A stretch of 64,000 bases of DNA from Oasisia sp. SBJ-2009 (lineage: Eukaryota; Annelida; Polychaeta; Sabellida; Siboglinidae), in the NCBI GenBank assembly GCA_964017155.1, contig OZ024858.1:26604187-26668186 (forward strand), given 5' to 3'. This document shows positions 20,063 to 33,059 of the stretch, in pieces. The notes under the pieces were generated by a model, which saw nothing but the letters and a program-made list of their open reading frames with translations, was not told the DNA's origin and made no database searches. Position numbers and translations under genes: made by a program. Each line of letters begins with the position of its first letter. The stretch's first letter is position 1.

Positions 20063-22612
20063 CTGGTTTAACAAGGTTTAACAAGCTGCCGTCCAAAACC
20101 AAGCTCCAGACGGCATGTGAACAAGGAAGCCCATGGCTTATCGAGTGTTCACTTAAAATTATAAATATATAATATTATAAAATGCACAAAAATGCTACTA
20201 ATTAAAATACTTTGTCTCTAACAATACATAAGTAAAATAAAAAGTATACGTTGTCTCTAAAACATATACATAATTCCAATCAGTTATTGTTCTCTGGGAG
20301 AAGGAGAATTTTCTTTTATCTAATCTACAGTATGGCTTGACTAACGCTGCCTTATGCCCCCTTGTCATACTATCTTCTATTAGTTTGAAAAAAATGTTGC
20401 TATCAATATCTTCATATCCATTCAATATCTTAAAAACTTCTATTAGGTCTCCTCTTAATCTTCTAGTTTCTAATGTTGTCAATCTACATTCTAACAGGCG
20501 TCTTTCATAGCATAAATGTTTAAGTTCTGGAATTAATTTATTTGCCCTCCTTTGAACTCTTTCAAGTTTATCGATGTCTTTCTTTAATATTATGATATGG
20601 CCTCCATGCCTGAATGCAATATTGCAAGTGTGGCCTAACTATTGCCTTGTATAATGGTATGATTAAAGTCTTATATATATGTGATGTTTCTTCTAATGAG
20701 TCCTACCATTTGGTTGCCTTTTGCAGCAGCAAGTCCACATTGCTCTGAAACTGTCATGTCGGCACTAACTGTAATTCCCAAGTCCTTTTCTTTTACACTT
20801 GTGCCTAATATAGTATTGCCCATAAAGTATTCTTTGCTCACATTACCATGTCCAATGTGGATGCATTTATATTTACCAAAATTAAATAACATCTGCCATT
20901 TTTCAGACCATTTGACTATATAATAACTTCAGATCATCTTGTAAAGTTTCTTTATCTGTATCAGTTTTTACAGTTCTGAACACTTTTGTGTCATCTGCAA
21001 ATTTAAGTACTTTACTTAATAAGTCATCATCCAAATCATTTATAAATATGAAAAACAGTATTGGTCCCAACACCGACCCCTGTGGAACTCCACTCAAAAC
21101 TGGTTTCCAGTTTGATATCTCCCCCTCTACTATTACTCTCTGTCTTCTATCTGTCAACCATGCCTGTATCCATTTTATCATACTTTCCCCTATACCATAG
21201 GCTTTTAATTTAATTAATAGTCTTTGATGTGGCACTTTATCGAATGCTTTCTGAAAATCTAAGTATACTACGTCCACAGTTGAACCATCATCTACTCACT
21301 TAGTAATATCTTCTAAAAAACATAAGAGATTGGTTAGACAAGACCTACCCTGGGTAGCTCTTAGGAACCCATGTTGAGATTTAGTTATTAATTTTTTTTT
21401 TTTACAAGAAAGTCTTCCATGTGGTCTCTAATAAATGTTTCTAATAATTTGCATAATACTGATGTTAAGCTCACTGGTCTATAATTTTCTGTCTTACTCC
21501 TCGATCCCTTTTTCAATAACGGTGTAACGTTTGCCTCCTTCCATTCTGCTGGAACAATTCCCTCTTTAAGTGATATATTAAAAAAATAGCAAGTGGTATA
21601 CTTATTTCGTTTACAATTTCCTTAAGTAATTTAGGTGTTATTCCATCAACTCCAGGTGATTTATTTACTTTCATCGTCTTAATTTTTTTGGATATCATTT
21701 CAGGAGTGACAAACAATTGCCCTAAATTGTGTGATTCATCACCCTCAAATTTTGTAGCAGGTAACGGCAGTGAACTTATATCTTCTTTAGTGAATACAGA
21801 GCTGAAATATTCGTTCAGATCCTCTGCCATTTGAAACCCATCAGATATTACATTACCTGCACTGTTTTTTAGTGGTCCTACTTTATCTCGAACCTGTTTA
21901 CTCCTTACGTAAGCGTAGAAACTCTTACTATCATTTTTTATGTCGTTCGCTAATTTTTGCTCAAAAGACCGTTTTGATTTTCTCATTTCAGCTGTAGCTA
22001 AATTTAGGGCCTTTTTGTAATTGTTATAGTCTTCTATATTTCCAGTGTTTCTATATATTCTCCACATTATTTGTTTGTAGGCAATCTTTCGTATAGCTTC
22101 TTTTGACAGGTGTTTCTTACTAGATCGTTTCCCCTTGATTTATGTATAGAAACAAATGTTTCAATAATGCCCTCAATCTCATCTTTCAAAATTATCCAAC
22201 ATTCTGTTGCTGTCTTGTCCTTCATTAAGTCAGTCCAATTTATGCTTGCTAAGTAGGTTCTCATTTGTTTATATTTGCCTTTGTTGAAATTTCTCCTCCC
22301 TCGCTTTTTGGCAGTAATCTCTGTTTGTATTTTTATACTAAAATGGATCTGATTATGGTCACTAGATCCCAAAGGCTCACATATTTTAACATTATCAACT
22401 AATTCGTTTGAGAGGAGACTACTAAATCCAACACATTTCCACCTCTAGTTGGTTCTAAAACATGTTGTGTAAGGAAACAGTCCTGTATTAGAAGTAAAAA
22501 CTGCTGGTCATCTCTTCCAACACTCTCTAGTGATTTCCACTGAATATGACCTTGATTAAAATCTCCCATTATAACACATTCTATTTTACTAATCTCCTTT
22601 ATGGCATTGTGC
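20063..22612 (-). mobile_element. LINE 3: CR1-type element inserted in a minisatellite
   Basis: Minus strand, 5' to 3': partial endonuclease (CVIMGDFNQGHIQW near 22570; SSDHNQIHF near 22365), linker (INWTDLMKDK), KSFYAYVRSKQVRDKVGPL near 21900, PGVDGITPKLLKEIV near 21650, YLDFQKAFDKVPHQRLL near 21260, GVPQGSVLGPILF near 21090, catalytic FADDTKVF near 21000, and the thumb to 20198. It is broken by several frameshifts. The 3' UTR contains CACTCGATAAGCC and ends with two CTTGTTAAACC repeats instead of poly(A). It is the same family as LINE 4. Both flanks are the 20-bp minisatellite. Confidence 0.9.
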
Positions 22613-24800
22613 ATAGGACAGGTCACCACCTGGTAGGGCGGGTCACCACCTGGTAGGACAGGTCACCACCTGGTAGGACAGGTCACCACCTGGTAGGACA
22701 GGTCACCATCTGGTAGTACAGGTCACCTCCTGGTAGGACAGGTCACCAGCTGGTAGGACAGGTCACCACCTGGTAGGGCGGGTCACCACCTGGTAGGACA
22801 GGTCACCACCTGGTAGCATCGGTCACCACCTGGTAGGGTGGGTCACAACCTGGTAGGACAGGTCACCACCTGGTAGGACAGGTCACCATCTGGTAGGACA
22901 GGTCACCACCTGGTAGGGCGGGTCACTACCTGATAGGGTGGGTCACCACCTGGTAGGACAGGTCACCACCTGGTAGGGCGGGTCACTACCTGGTAGGGTG
23001 GGTCACCTCCTGGTAGGACAGGTCACCAGCTGGTAGCGTCGGTCACCACCTGGTAGGGTGGGTCACAACCTGGTAGGGCGGGTCACTACCTGGTAGGGTG
23101 GGTCACCTCCTGGTAGGACAGGTCACCAGCTGGTAGCGTCGGTCACCACCTGGTAGGATGGGTCGCCACCTGGTAGGACAGGTCACCAGCTGGTAGCGTC
23201 GGTCACCACCTGGTAGGGTGGGTCACAACCTGGTAGGACAGGTCACCACCTGGTAGGACAGGTCACCATCTGGTAGGACAGGACACCACCTGGTAGGACA
23301 GGTCACCACCTGGTAGGTCGGTTCACCACCTGGTAGGACGGGTCACCTCCTGGTAGGGCGGGTCACCACCTGGTAGGGTGGGTCACCACCTGGTAGGGTG
23401 GGTCACAACCTGGTAGGGCGGGTCACCACCTGGTAGGACAGGTCACCACCTAGTAGGGTGGGTCACCACCTGGTAGGACGGGTCACCACCTGGTAGGACA
23501 GGTCACCACCTGGTAGGGTGGGTCAACACCTGATAGGACAGGTCACCACCTGGTAGGATGGGTCGCCACCTGGTAGGACAGGTCACCACCTAATAGGGTG
23601 GGTCACTACCTGGTAGGACGGGTCACCAGCTGGTAGCATCAGTCACCACCTGGTAGGGTGGGTCACAACCTGGTAGGACAGGTCACCATCTGGTAGGACA
23701 GGTCACCACCTGGTAGGACAGGTCACCACCTGGTAGGACAGGTCACCACCTGGTAGGGTGGGTCACCACCTGGTAGGACAGGTCACCACCTGGTAGGGTG
23801 GGTCACTACCTGGTAGGGTGGGTCACCTCCTGGTAGGACAGGTCACCAGCTGGTAGCGTCGGTCACCACCTGGTAGGATGGGTCGCCACCTGGTAGGACA
23901 GGTCACCACCTGGTAGCGTCGGTCACCACCTGGTAGGGTGGGTCACAACCTGGTAGGACAGGTCACCACCTGTTAGGTCAGGTCACCATCTGGTAGGACA
24001 GGTCACCACCTGGTAGGACAGGTCACCACCTGGTAGGGCGGGTCACCACCTGGTAGGATGGGTCACCTCCTGGTAGGGCGGGTCACCACCTGGTAGGGTG
24101 GGTCACCTCCTGGTAGGGTGGGTCACCACCTGGTAGGGTGGGTCACCTCCTGGTAGGGTGGGTCACCACCTGGTAGGGTGGGTCACAACCTGGTAGGACA
24201 GGTCACCACCTGGTAGGGCGGGTCACTACCTGGTAGGGTGGGTCACCTCCTGGTAGGACAGGTCACCAGCTGGTAGCGTCGGTCACCACCTGGTAGGATG
24301 GGTCGCCACCTGGTAGGACAGGTCACCAGCTGGTAGCGTCGGTCACCACCTGGTAGGGTGGGTCACAACCTGTTAGGTCAGGTCACCATCTGGTAGGACA
24401 GGTCACCACCTGGTAGGACAGGTCACCACCTGGTAGGGCGAGTCACCACCTGGTAGGATGGGTCAACTCCTGGTAGGGCGGGTCACCACCTGGTAGGGTG
24501 GGTCACCTCCTGGTAGGGTGGGTCACCGCCTGGTAGGGTGGGTCACAACCTGGTAGGGCGGGTCACTACCTGGTAGGACAAGTCACCTCCTGGTATGGCA
24601 GGTCATTACCTGGTAGGACAGATCACCACCTGGTAGGACAGGTCACCACCTGGTAGGGCGGGTCACCACCTGATAGATTAGAGTGGGTCACCACCTGGTA
24701 GGGCGGGTCACCACCTGGTAGGACAGGTCACCACCTGGTAGGACAGGTCACCACCTGGTAGGACAGGTCACCACCTGGTAGGTCGGGTCACAACCTGGTA
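22613..24800. repeat. 20-bp minisatellite, about 109 copies, in ABCA intron 3
   Basis: Units of GGTCACCACCTGGTAGGACA with GGGTG, GGGCG, GCGTC and ATC/CTC/AGC variants. Variant blocks recur in the same order: the CTCC, AGC-TGGTAGCGTC, GGATG-GGTCGCC series appears near 23100, 23820 and 24240. This indicates block duplication within the array. GGTCACC and its near-complement GGTGACC type may self-pair. Confidence 0.95.
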
Positions 24801-26451
24801 AATTAAATAAAATTTGAGCCATTTTTACAATACAAGTTACTGTAATAATTTTTATAACTAATAATACCTACAACTGTCTCATTGTTATGGTTCAAGAAAG
24901 TTCAAGTATCCATTACACACAAGGTTAAATTCCTAGGTGAAATTCATTGTGGTTATATGATTGATATATCCTAAACACATCTTTCTGTTTATACTTTATC
25001 CCAATTATGACATTTAGTAAACACAAATACATAATATAAAACCATTTTATAGTGGAGACTTATTGATGGGCATTCTTTCAGTAGATATTGAATGGAAGAA
25101 ATGTGTGCCTGTGCCATGGGCAATCCATGCCATGTGCCACATAACTTATGGTGGGTGATAAAAGGGAACCATGCATAGGCCCACAGTGATGAGTTAGGGA
25201 ACCCATGAGTAAGAAGGCCAACATAGAATTATTCTAATATAACTTGATAATTATATCGTTTTTTGATTTTGATTTAGCTTTTGATAATATATGTTCAAGA
25301 CAATTATTTTGCCTTGCTATTTATGAACAACAGTGAATATTGTAAAAATTAAACATTTGTGAAAACGACAGATAAAACGGTAATTAGAATTACTAGCAAC
25401 ACATAATTATGGGCACTGTTAGGATTAATTAAGTTCAACATCATTTTTAATCAAAAGCTATCTAATTGTGGTCTCATCTAGATATAATGTGTACCATCAC
25501 TGGTATTGGTATTTTACTTGTTTAATCAAACATAATTGCTCGGATGCATCCTCAATCTTTCAGCCTTGGCACTCACAAGTGTCTTCTTCAATTTTGCGAA
25601 AAAATTGCCACACATTGTCAACCGATCTACCTCCTCTTCCACTCATGATGCTAACTGACCAGTTACCAGTGCTTCAAGTTCAATAACAAAATGTCTGACA
25701 GAAAGTGCCTGTCTACTCTGGTCTAATGATTCTGAGATAATGGCTTCCCAGCAGAGGATCCCAGCGGATTACAAGTTCAAATGTTAAGCTGGAGCTGATT
25801 TGGGCTCACAAAGATAATTACTACAGATGTTTACAGGGCGTTAGGCAGTTCTCTGTATTTGTCCCTTAGTCTGAATGTCAAGACATGGTACCTAATGTTT
25901 GCTGAGTGGGTTCAGTAGAGCCTGCCAATGTCCAGAGCCCAACATTTCTTTTGTTCCTTAAACAGATTATCAACTGGCACCTGACAGTACTAAACTGTAG
26001 TCTACATGGCATTGTCCTGTGTGATAATGACAATGGCATTTGTTACTAAATGGTCAATGTTCTTTTTGAACATCTTGTTGACTTCATGTTTTAAACAAAT
26101 ACAAGGATACATCTGAACAAGTAACTTGTAAACTTGTTAGCTTTAGATGAATATATTAACTAAATTCTAAATGGACAGGAACTAGCCAGTGGTAATATAA
26201 ATTATAGAGTTATTCCCACATATTTCCCGGTAAATACCACTTTTCCCGGTAAATACCCGGGTCATACTAACACCAACTCTAATCATGCTGTGAGTCGGTG
26301 ATGACTAATCTTAATTTCTGACACACAAATGCATTGCTTGATAATATAATAATAATGTCTGTAGACTGGTGCTTGGTTATACTTACACAGCTGAGTAAAA
26401 TGAAAGAGTTTAGAATAAAAGTGTGAAAACAGCAGCCAAATGTTTTTACAC
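24801..26451. other. ABCA intron 3, unique part
   Basis: AT-rich intron. A diverged relative of repeat R1 lies at about 25880-25965 (AATGTTTGCTGAGTGGGTTC ... TGCCAATGTCCAGAGCCCAA). Tandem CCCGGTAAATACC motifs occur at 26227-26262. No exon is seen. Confidence 0.5.
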
Positions 26452-29400
26452 CAGGTACAGCTGATTCATTGATACCAGGTACATCTGATTCATTGATACC
26501 AGGTACAGCTGATTTATTGATACCAGGTACATCTGATTCATTGATACCAGGTACAGCTGATTCATTGATACCAGGTACAGCTGATTCATTGATACCAGGT
26601 ACATCTGATTCATTGATACCAGGTACAGCTGATTCATTGACACCAGGTACAGCAGATTCAATGATACCAGGTACAGCTGATTCATTGATACCAGGTACAG
26701 CTGATTAATTGATACCAGGTACAGCTGATTCATTGACACCAAGTACAGCTGATTCATTGACACCAGGTACAGCTGATTCATTGATACCAGGTACAGCTGA
26801 TTCATTGACACCAGGTACAGCTGATTCATTGATACCAGGTACAGCTGATTCATTGATACCAGGTACAGCTGATTCATTGACACCAGGTACAGCAGATTCA
26901 TTGATACCAGGTACAGCTGATTCATTGATACCAGGTACAGCTGATTCATTGATACCAGGTACAGCTGATTCATTGACACCAGGTACAGCAGATTCATTTA
27001 CATCAGGTACAGCTGATTCATTGACATCAGGTACAGCAGATTCATTGCCACCCGGTACAGCTGATTCATTGATACCAGGTACAGCTGATTCATTGACACC
27101 AGGTACAGCTGATTCATTTACATCAGGTACAGCTGATTCATTGACATCAGGTACAGCAGATTCATTGACACCAGGTACAGCTGATTCATTGATACCAGGT
27201 ACAGCTGATTCATTGACACCAGGTACAGCTGATTCATTGATACCAGGTACAGCTGATTCATTGACACCAGGTACAGCTGATTCATTGATACCAGGTACAG
27301 CTGATTCATTTACATCAGGTACAGCAGATTCATTTACATCAGGTACAGCAGATTCATTGACACCAGGTACAGCAGATTCATTGACACCACGTACAGCAGA
27401 TTCATTTACATCAGGTACAGCTGATTCATTGACACCAGGTACAGCTGATTCATTGACACCAGGTACAGCTGATTCATTGACACCAGGTACAGCAGATTCA
27501 TTTACATCAGGTACAGCTGATTCATTGACATCAGGTACAGCAGATTCATTGACACCAGGTACAGCAGATTCATTGACACCACGTACAGCAGATTCATTTA
27601 CATCAGGTACAGCTGATTCATTGATACCAGGTACAGCTGATTCATTGATACCAGGTACAGCTGATTCATTGACATCAGGTACAGCAGATTCATTGATACC
27701 AGGTACAGCTGATTCATTGATACCAGGTACAGCTGATTCATTGATACCAGGTACAGCTGATTCATTGACACCAGGTACAGCAGATTCATTTACATCAGGT
27801 ACAGCTGATTCATTGACATCAGGTACAGCAGATTCATTGACACCAGGTACAGCAGATTCATTTACATCAGGTACAGCTGATTCATTGACATCAGGTACAG
27901 CAGATTCATTGCCACCAGGTACAGCTGATTCATTGATACCAGGTACAGCTGATTCATTGACACCAGGTACAGCTGATTCATTGACATCAGGTACAGCTGA
28001 TTCATTGACATCAGGTACAGCAGATTCATTGACACCAGGTACAGCTGATTCATTGATACCAGGTACAGCTGATTCATTGACACCAGGTACAGCTGATTCA
28101 TTGATACCAGGTACAGCTGATTCATTGACACCAGGTACAGCTGATTCATTGATACCAGGTACAGCTGATTCATTTACATCAGGTACAGCAGATTCATTTA
28201 CATCAGGTACAGCTGATTCATTGACATCAGGTACAGCAGATTCATTGACACCACGTACAGCAGATTCATTTACATCAGGTACAGCTGATTCATTGACACC
28301 AGGTACAGCTGATTCATTGACACCAGGTACAGCTGATTCATTGACATCAGGTACAGCAGATTCATTTACACCAGGTACAGCTGATTCATTGACATCAGGT
28401 ACAGCAGATTCATTGATACCAGGTACAGCTGATTCCTTTACATCAGGTACAGCAGATTCATTGACACCAGGTACAGCAGATTCATTGACACCAGGTATAG
28501 CTGATTCATTGATACCAGGTACAGCTGATTCATTGATACCAGGTACAGCTGATTCATTGATACCTGTTACAGCTGATTCATTGGCACCAGGTACAGCTGA
28601 TTTATTGATACCAGGTACAGCTGATTCATTGATACCAGGTACAGCTGATTTATTGACACCAGGTACAGCTGATTCATTGATACCAGGTACAGCTGATTTA
28701 TTGACATCAGGTACAGCTGATTCATTGACACTGGATACAGCTGATTCATTGACATCAGGTACAGCAGATTCATTGACATCAGGTACAGCTGATTCATTAA
28801 CACCAGGTACAGCAGATTCATTGACACCAGGTACAGCTGATTCATTGATACCAGGTACAGCTGATTCATTGACATCAGGTACAGCAGATTCATTGACATC
28901 AGGTACAGCTGATTCATTGACACCAGGTACAGCTGATTCATTGACACCAGGTACAGCAGATTCATTTACATCAGGTACAGCTGATTCATTGACATCAGGT
29001 ACAGCAGATTCATTGATACCAGGTACAGCAGATTCATTTACATCAGGTACAGCTGATTCATTGACATCAGGTGCAGCAGATTCATTGATACCAGGTACAG
29101 CTGATTCATTGACACCAGGTACAGGAGATTCATTGACATCAGATACAGCTGATTCATTGATACCAGGTACAGCTGATTCATTGACACCAGGTACAGCAGA
29201 TTCAATGATACCAGGTACAGCTGATTCATTGACATCAGATACAGCTGATTCATTGACACCAGGTACAGCAGATTCAATGATACCAGGTACAGCTGATTCA
29301 TTGACACCAGGTACAGCAGATTCAATGATACCAGGTACAGCAGATTCATTGACATCAGATACAGCTGATTCATTGACACCAGGTACAGCAGATTCAATGA

Positions 29401-30428
29401 TACCAGGTACAGCAGATTCATTGACATCAGATACAGCTGATTCATTGACACCAGGTACAGCAGATTCAATGATACCAGGTACAGGAGATTCATTGACATC
29501 AGATACAGCTGATTCATTGATACCAGGTACAGCAGATTCATTGACACCAGGTACAGCAGATTCAATGATACCAGGTACAGCTGATTCATTGACATCAGAT
29601 ACAGCTGATTCATTGACACCAGGTACAGCAGATTCAATGATACCAGGTACAGCTGATTCATTGACACCAGGTACAGCAGATTCAATGATACCAGGTACAG
29701 CAGATTCATTGACATCAGATACAGCTGATTCATTGACACCAGGTACAGCAGATTCAATGATACCAGGTACAGCAGATTCATTGACATCAGATACAGCTGA
29801 TTCATTGACACCAGGTACAGCAGATTCAATGATACCAGGTACAGCTGATTCATTGATACCAGGTACAGCTGATTCATTGACACCGGGTACAGCTAATTCA
29901 TTGATACCAGGTACAGTTGATTCATTGACACCGGGTACAGCTGATTCATTGATACCAGGTACAGCTAATTCATTGATACCAGGTACAGTTGATTCATTGA
30001 CACCAGGTACAGCAGATTCAATGATACCAGGTACAGCTGATTCATTGATACCAGGTACAGCTGATTCATTGACACCGGGTACAGCTGATTCATTGATACC
30101 AGGTACAGCTAATTCATTGATACCAGGTACAGCTAATTCATTGATACCAGGTACAGTTGATTCATTGACACCGGGTACAGCTGATTCATTGATACCAGGT
30201 ACAGCTAATTCATTGACACCAGGTACAGCAGATTCAATGATACCAGGTACAGCTGATTCATTGACACCAGGTACAGCAGATTCAATGATACCAGGTACAG
30301 CTGATTCATTGATACCAGGTACAGTTGATTCATTGACACCAGGTACAGCAGATTCAATGATACCAGGTACAGCTGATTCATTGACACCAGGTACAGCTGA
30401 TTCATTGACACCGGGTACAGCTGATTCA
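26452..30428. repeat. 24-bp minisatellite, about 166 copies, open in frame for 1,240 codons
   Basis: The unit TTGATACCAGGTACAGCTGA plus TTCA encodes LIPGTADS in one frame; variants give LTPG, LTSG, FTSG, MIPG and LTSD. Because 24 is a multiple of 3 and the unit lacks stops, 26709-30530 stays open on the + strand. Several minus-strand blocks (MNQLYLVS) are also open. Higher-order copies are visible: a 360-bp shift (29221-29460 against 29581-29820) and an 864-bp shift marked by a rare TTGCCAC variant at 27045 and 27909. It is intronic by position, between ABCA exons 3 and 4. Confidence 0.95.
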
Positions 30429-30507
30429 AAGTCTGTGGTATCCCTTAAACACTGCCCAGCTTCATTGGTCCACAGTGGCCTAGTGTGGGTCCAGGCAAGG
30501 TTACATC

Positions 30508-31975
30508 ACTGTTACCTGACCTGTACCTGACAAGATGACATTGCAATTACTTGATCTGTACCTGATCAAATGACATCACTGTTACCTGACCTGTATTTGG
30601 CAAGGTGACATCAATGTTATCTGACCTGTATTTGGCAAGGTGACATCAATGTTATCTGACCTGTACCTGACAAGATGACATCACTGTTACCTGACCTGTA
30701 TCTGACAAGATGACATCACTGTTACCTGACCTGTATTTGACAAGATGACATCACTGTTACCTGACCTGTACCTGACAAGGTGACATCACTGTTACCTGAC
30801 CTGTATTTGGCAAGGTGACATCAATGTTAGCTGACCTGTATGTGGCAAGATGACATCACTGTTACTTGACCTGTACCTGGCAAGATGACATCACTGTTAC
30901 TTGACCTGTACCTGACAAGATGACATCACTGTTACTTGACCAGTACCTGACAAGATGACATCACTGTTACCTGACAAGATGACATCACTGTAACCTGACC
31001 TGTACCTGACAAGATGACATCACTGTTACCTGACAAGATGACACCACTGTTACCTGACCTGTACCTGACAAGATGACATTACTGTTACCTGACCTGTATT
31101 TGACAAGATGACACCACTGTTACTTGACCTGTACCTGACAAGATGACATCACTGTTACTTGACCTGTACCTGACAAGATGACATCACTGTTACCTGACCT
31201 GTACCTGGCAAGATGACATCACTGTTACTTGACCTGTACCTGACAAGATGACATCACTGTTACCTGATCTGTACCTGGCAAGGTGATATCACTGTTACTT
31301 GACCTGTACCTGACAAGATGACATCAATGTTACCTGGCCTGTACCTGACAAGATGACATCACTGTTACCTGACCTGTACCTGGCAAGATGACATCACTGT
31401 TACTTGACCTGTACCTGGCAAGATGACATCACTGTTACCTGACCTGTCCCTGACAAGATGACATTACTGTTACCTGACCTGTACCTGACAAGATGACATC
31501 AATGTTACCTGCCCTGTACCTGGCAAGATGACATCACTGTTACTTGACCTGTACCTGGCAAGATGACATCACTGTTACTTGACCTGTACCTGGCAAGATG
31601 ACATAAATGTTACCTGGCCTGTACCTGGCAAGATGACATCAATGTTACCTGCCCTGTACCTGGCAAGATGACATCACTGTTACTTGACCTGTACCTGGCA
31701 AGATGACATCAATGTTACCTGGCCTGTACCTGGCAAGATGACATCAATGTTACCTGCCCTGTATCTGGCAAGATGACATCACTGTTACTTGACCTGTACC
31801 TGGCAAGATGACATCAATGTTACCTGGCCTGTACCTGGCAAGATGACATCAATGTTACCTGACCTGTACCTGACAAGATGATATCACTATTACTTGACCT
31901 GTACCTGGCAAGATGACATCAATGTTACCTGGCCTGTACCTGACAAGATGACATCAATGGTACCTGGCCTGTAAC
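30508..31975. repeat. 35-bp minisatellite, about 41 copies, ending just before ABCA exon 4
   Basis: The unit is GACAAGATGACATCACTG followed by TTACCTGACCTGTACCT, with GGCAAGATG and CAATG variants and some shortened units near 30970-31040. The right third is dominated by GGCAAG/CAATG/CCTGGCC units. The array stops 33 bp before the exon at 32009, so branch point and pyrimidine tract must lie in or beside it. Confidence 0.95.
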
Positions 31976-32008
31976 TGAGAGTGACCCGTCTACTTTGTTA
32001 TTATGCAG

Positions 32009-32241
32009 CTAAAGACGGGAATGGTCAATGTGACTGGTCAGCTTGTGGCGTCCACACAAAAATTCCCAAAGGGACCATGGACGCCAAAGGACATGAAGGT
32101 AATGCAGATGTTTTCCACCATGTATCTTGTGCTCGCGTTCTCACCACTCATCGGCTACATGACGGTGAGCATGGTGACCGAGAAAGAGAAGAAGATCAAA
32201 GAGAATCTCCGCATGGTTGGCATGAGAGACTCCGCCTACTG
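32009..32241 (+). CDS. ABCA5-like: ABCA-type transporter, exon 4: TM2 and EKEKKIKE motif
   Basis: Acceptor TTATGCAG ends at 32008. The exon reads LKTGMVNVTGQLVASTQKF, then a hydrophobic TM2 (MYLVLAFSPLIGYMTVSMV) and TEKEKKIKENLRMVGM, ending at TACTG|GTGAGT, phase 2. The E-K-E-K-K-I-K-E-x-L-x-x-M-G-x-x-D-x-x-x-W signature after TM2 is diagnostic of ABCA transporters, which move lipids with two TMD-NBD halves. The FSPxGY preceding it favours the ABCA5 branch. The next exon should finish Trp and continue TM3. No such exon was found before 64000. Confidence 0.88.
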
Positions 32242-32894
32242 GTGAGTCAAAGAACTATGTCGCATCTTGTCGATTTGTTTTTGTTGAATTGAACACATCA
32301 CATATTCCTGCTTGATGTATCATTAAAATGCCAACTTACTACAGTTGTATTTCACATTGTTGCCACTCTGAAATTACAGCCACCTTACGAGTAAGGTTGC
32401 ACAAAGGCAGTCCCATATTATATTTTTGTAGTAATAGTGTATATGAGATGAGCCGTACTAATATGATCAATACACCGTTGAGGTCACTTTGACCCAACTC
32501 CAGTGAGATTTCAGCGTGCATAAATGTTGTCAAGGTAGATTGTTATAAAATGTTATGTTCATGATAGTCATGTGTAGTGTTTAGTGTTAACTAAACAGTT
32601 CCATGGACTCTGTATGTATACGTCAGTGTAACACTGCAACCAGACCTGTTTGAATGTGCTGCCGTCACGCACACCTTGTCAAACTACAAAGACTTGACAG
32701 CATAGTTTCTAATGTCTTCATGAAGACAGTCAGTTAGAGCTGCTGATGAACTACATATCCCTTCTGGAGGAAGGATACATTTCTTAGTCTCTGTATACAT
32801 GTCTGTTTTATAGGTTATCGGTGTAAAATTGCCATAGTGTGTATCTGTGTTTATCTGCATCTGTCTTACAGGTTGTCAGAATATGTTTGTTGGT
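32242..32894 (+). other. ABCA intron 4 start, no further exon seen
   Basis: Good donor at 32242. Nothing coding is recognised downstream. The intron runs into microsatellites and the duplicated segment. Confidence 0.45.
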
Positions 32895-33045
<151 letters not shown>

Positions 33046-33059
33046 TCTGTGGCTTCTTG

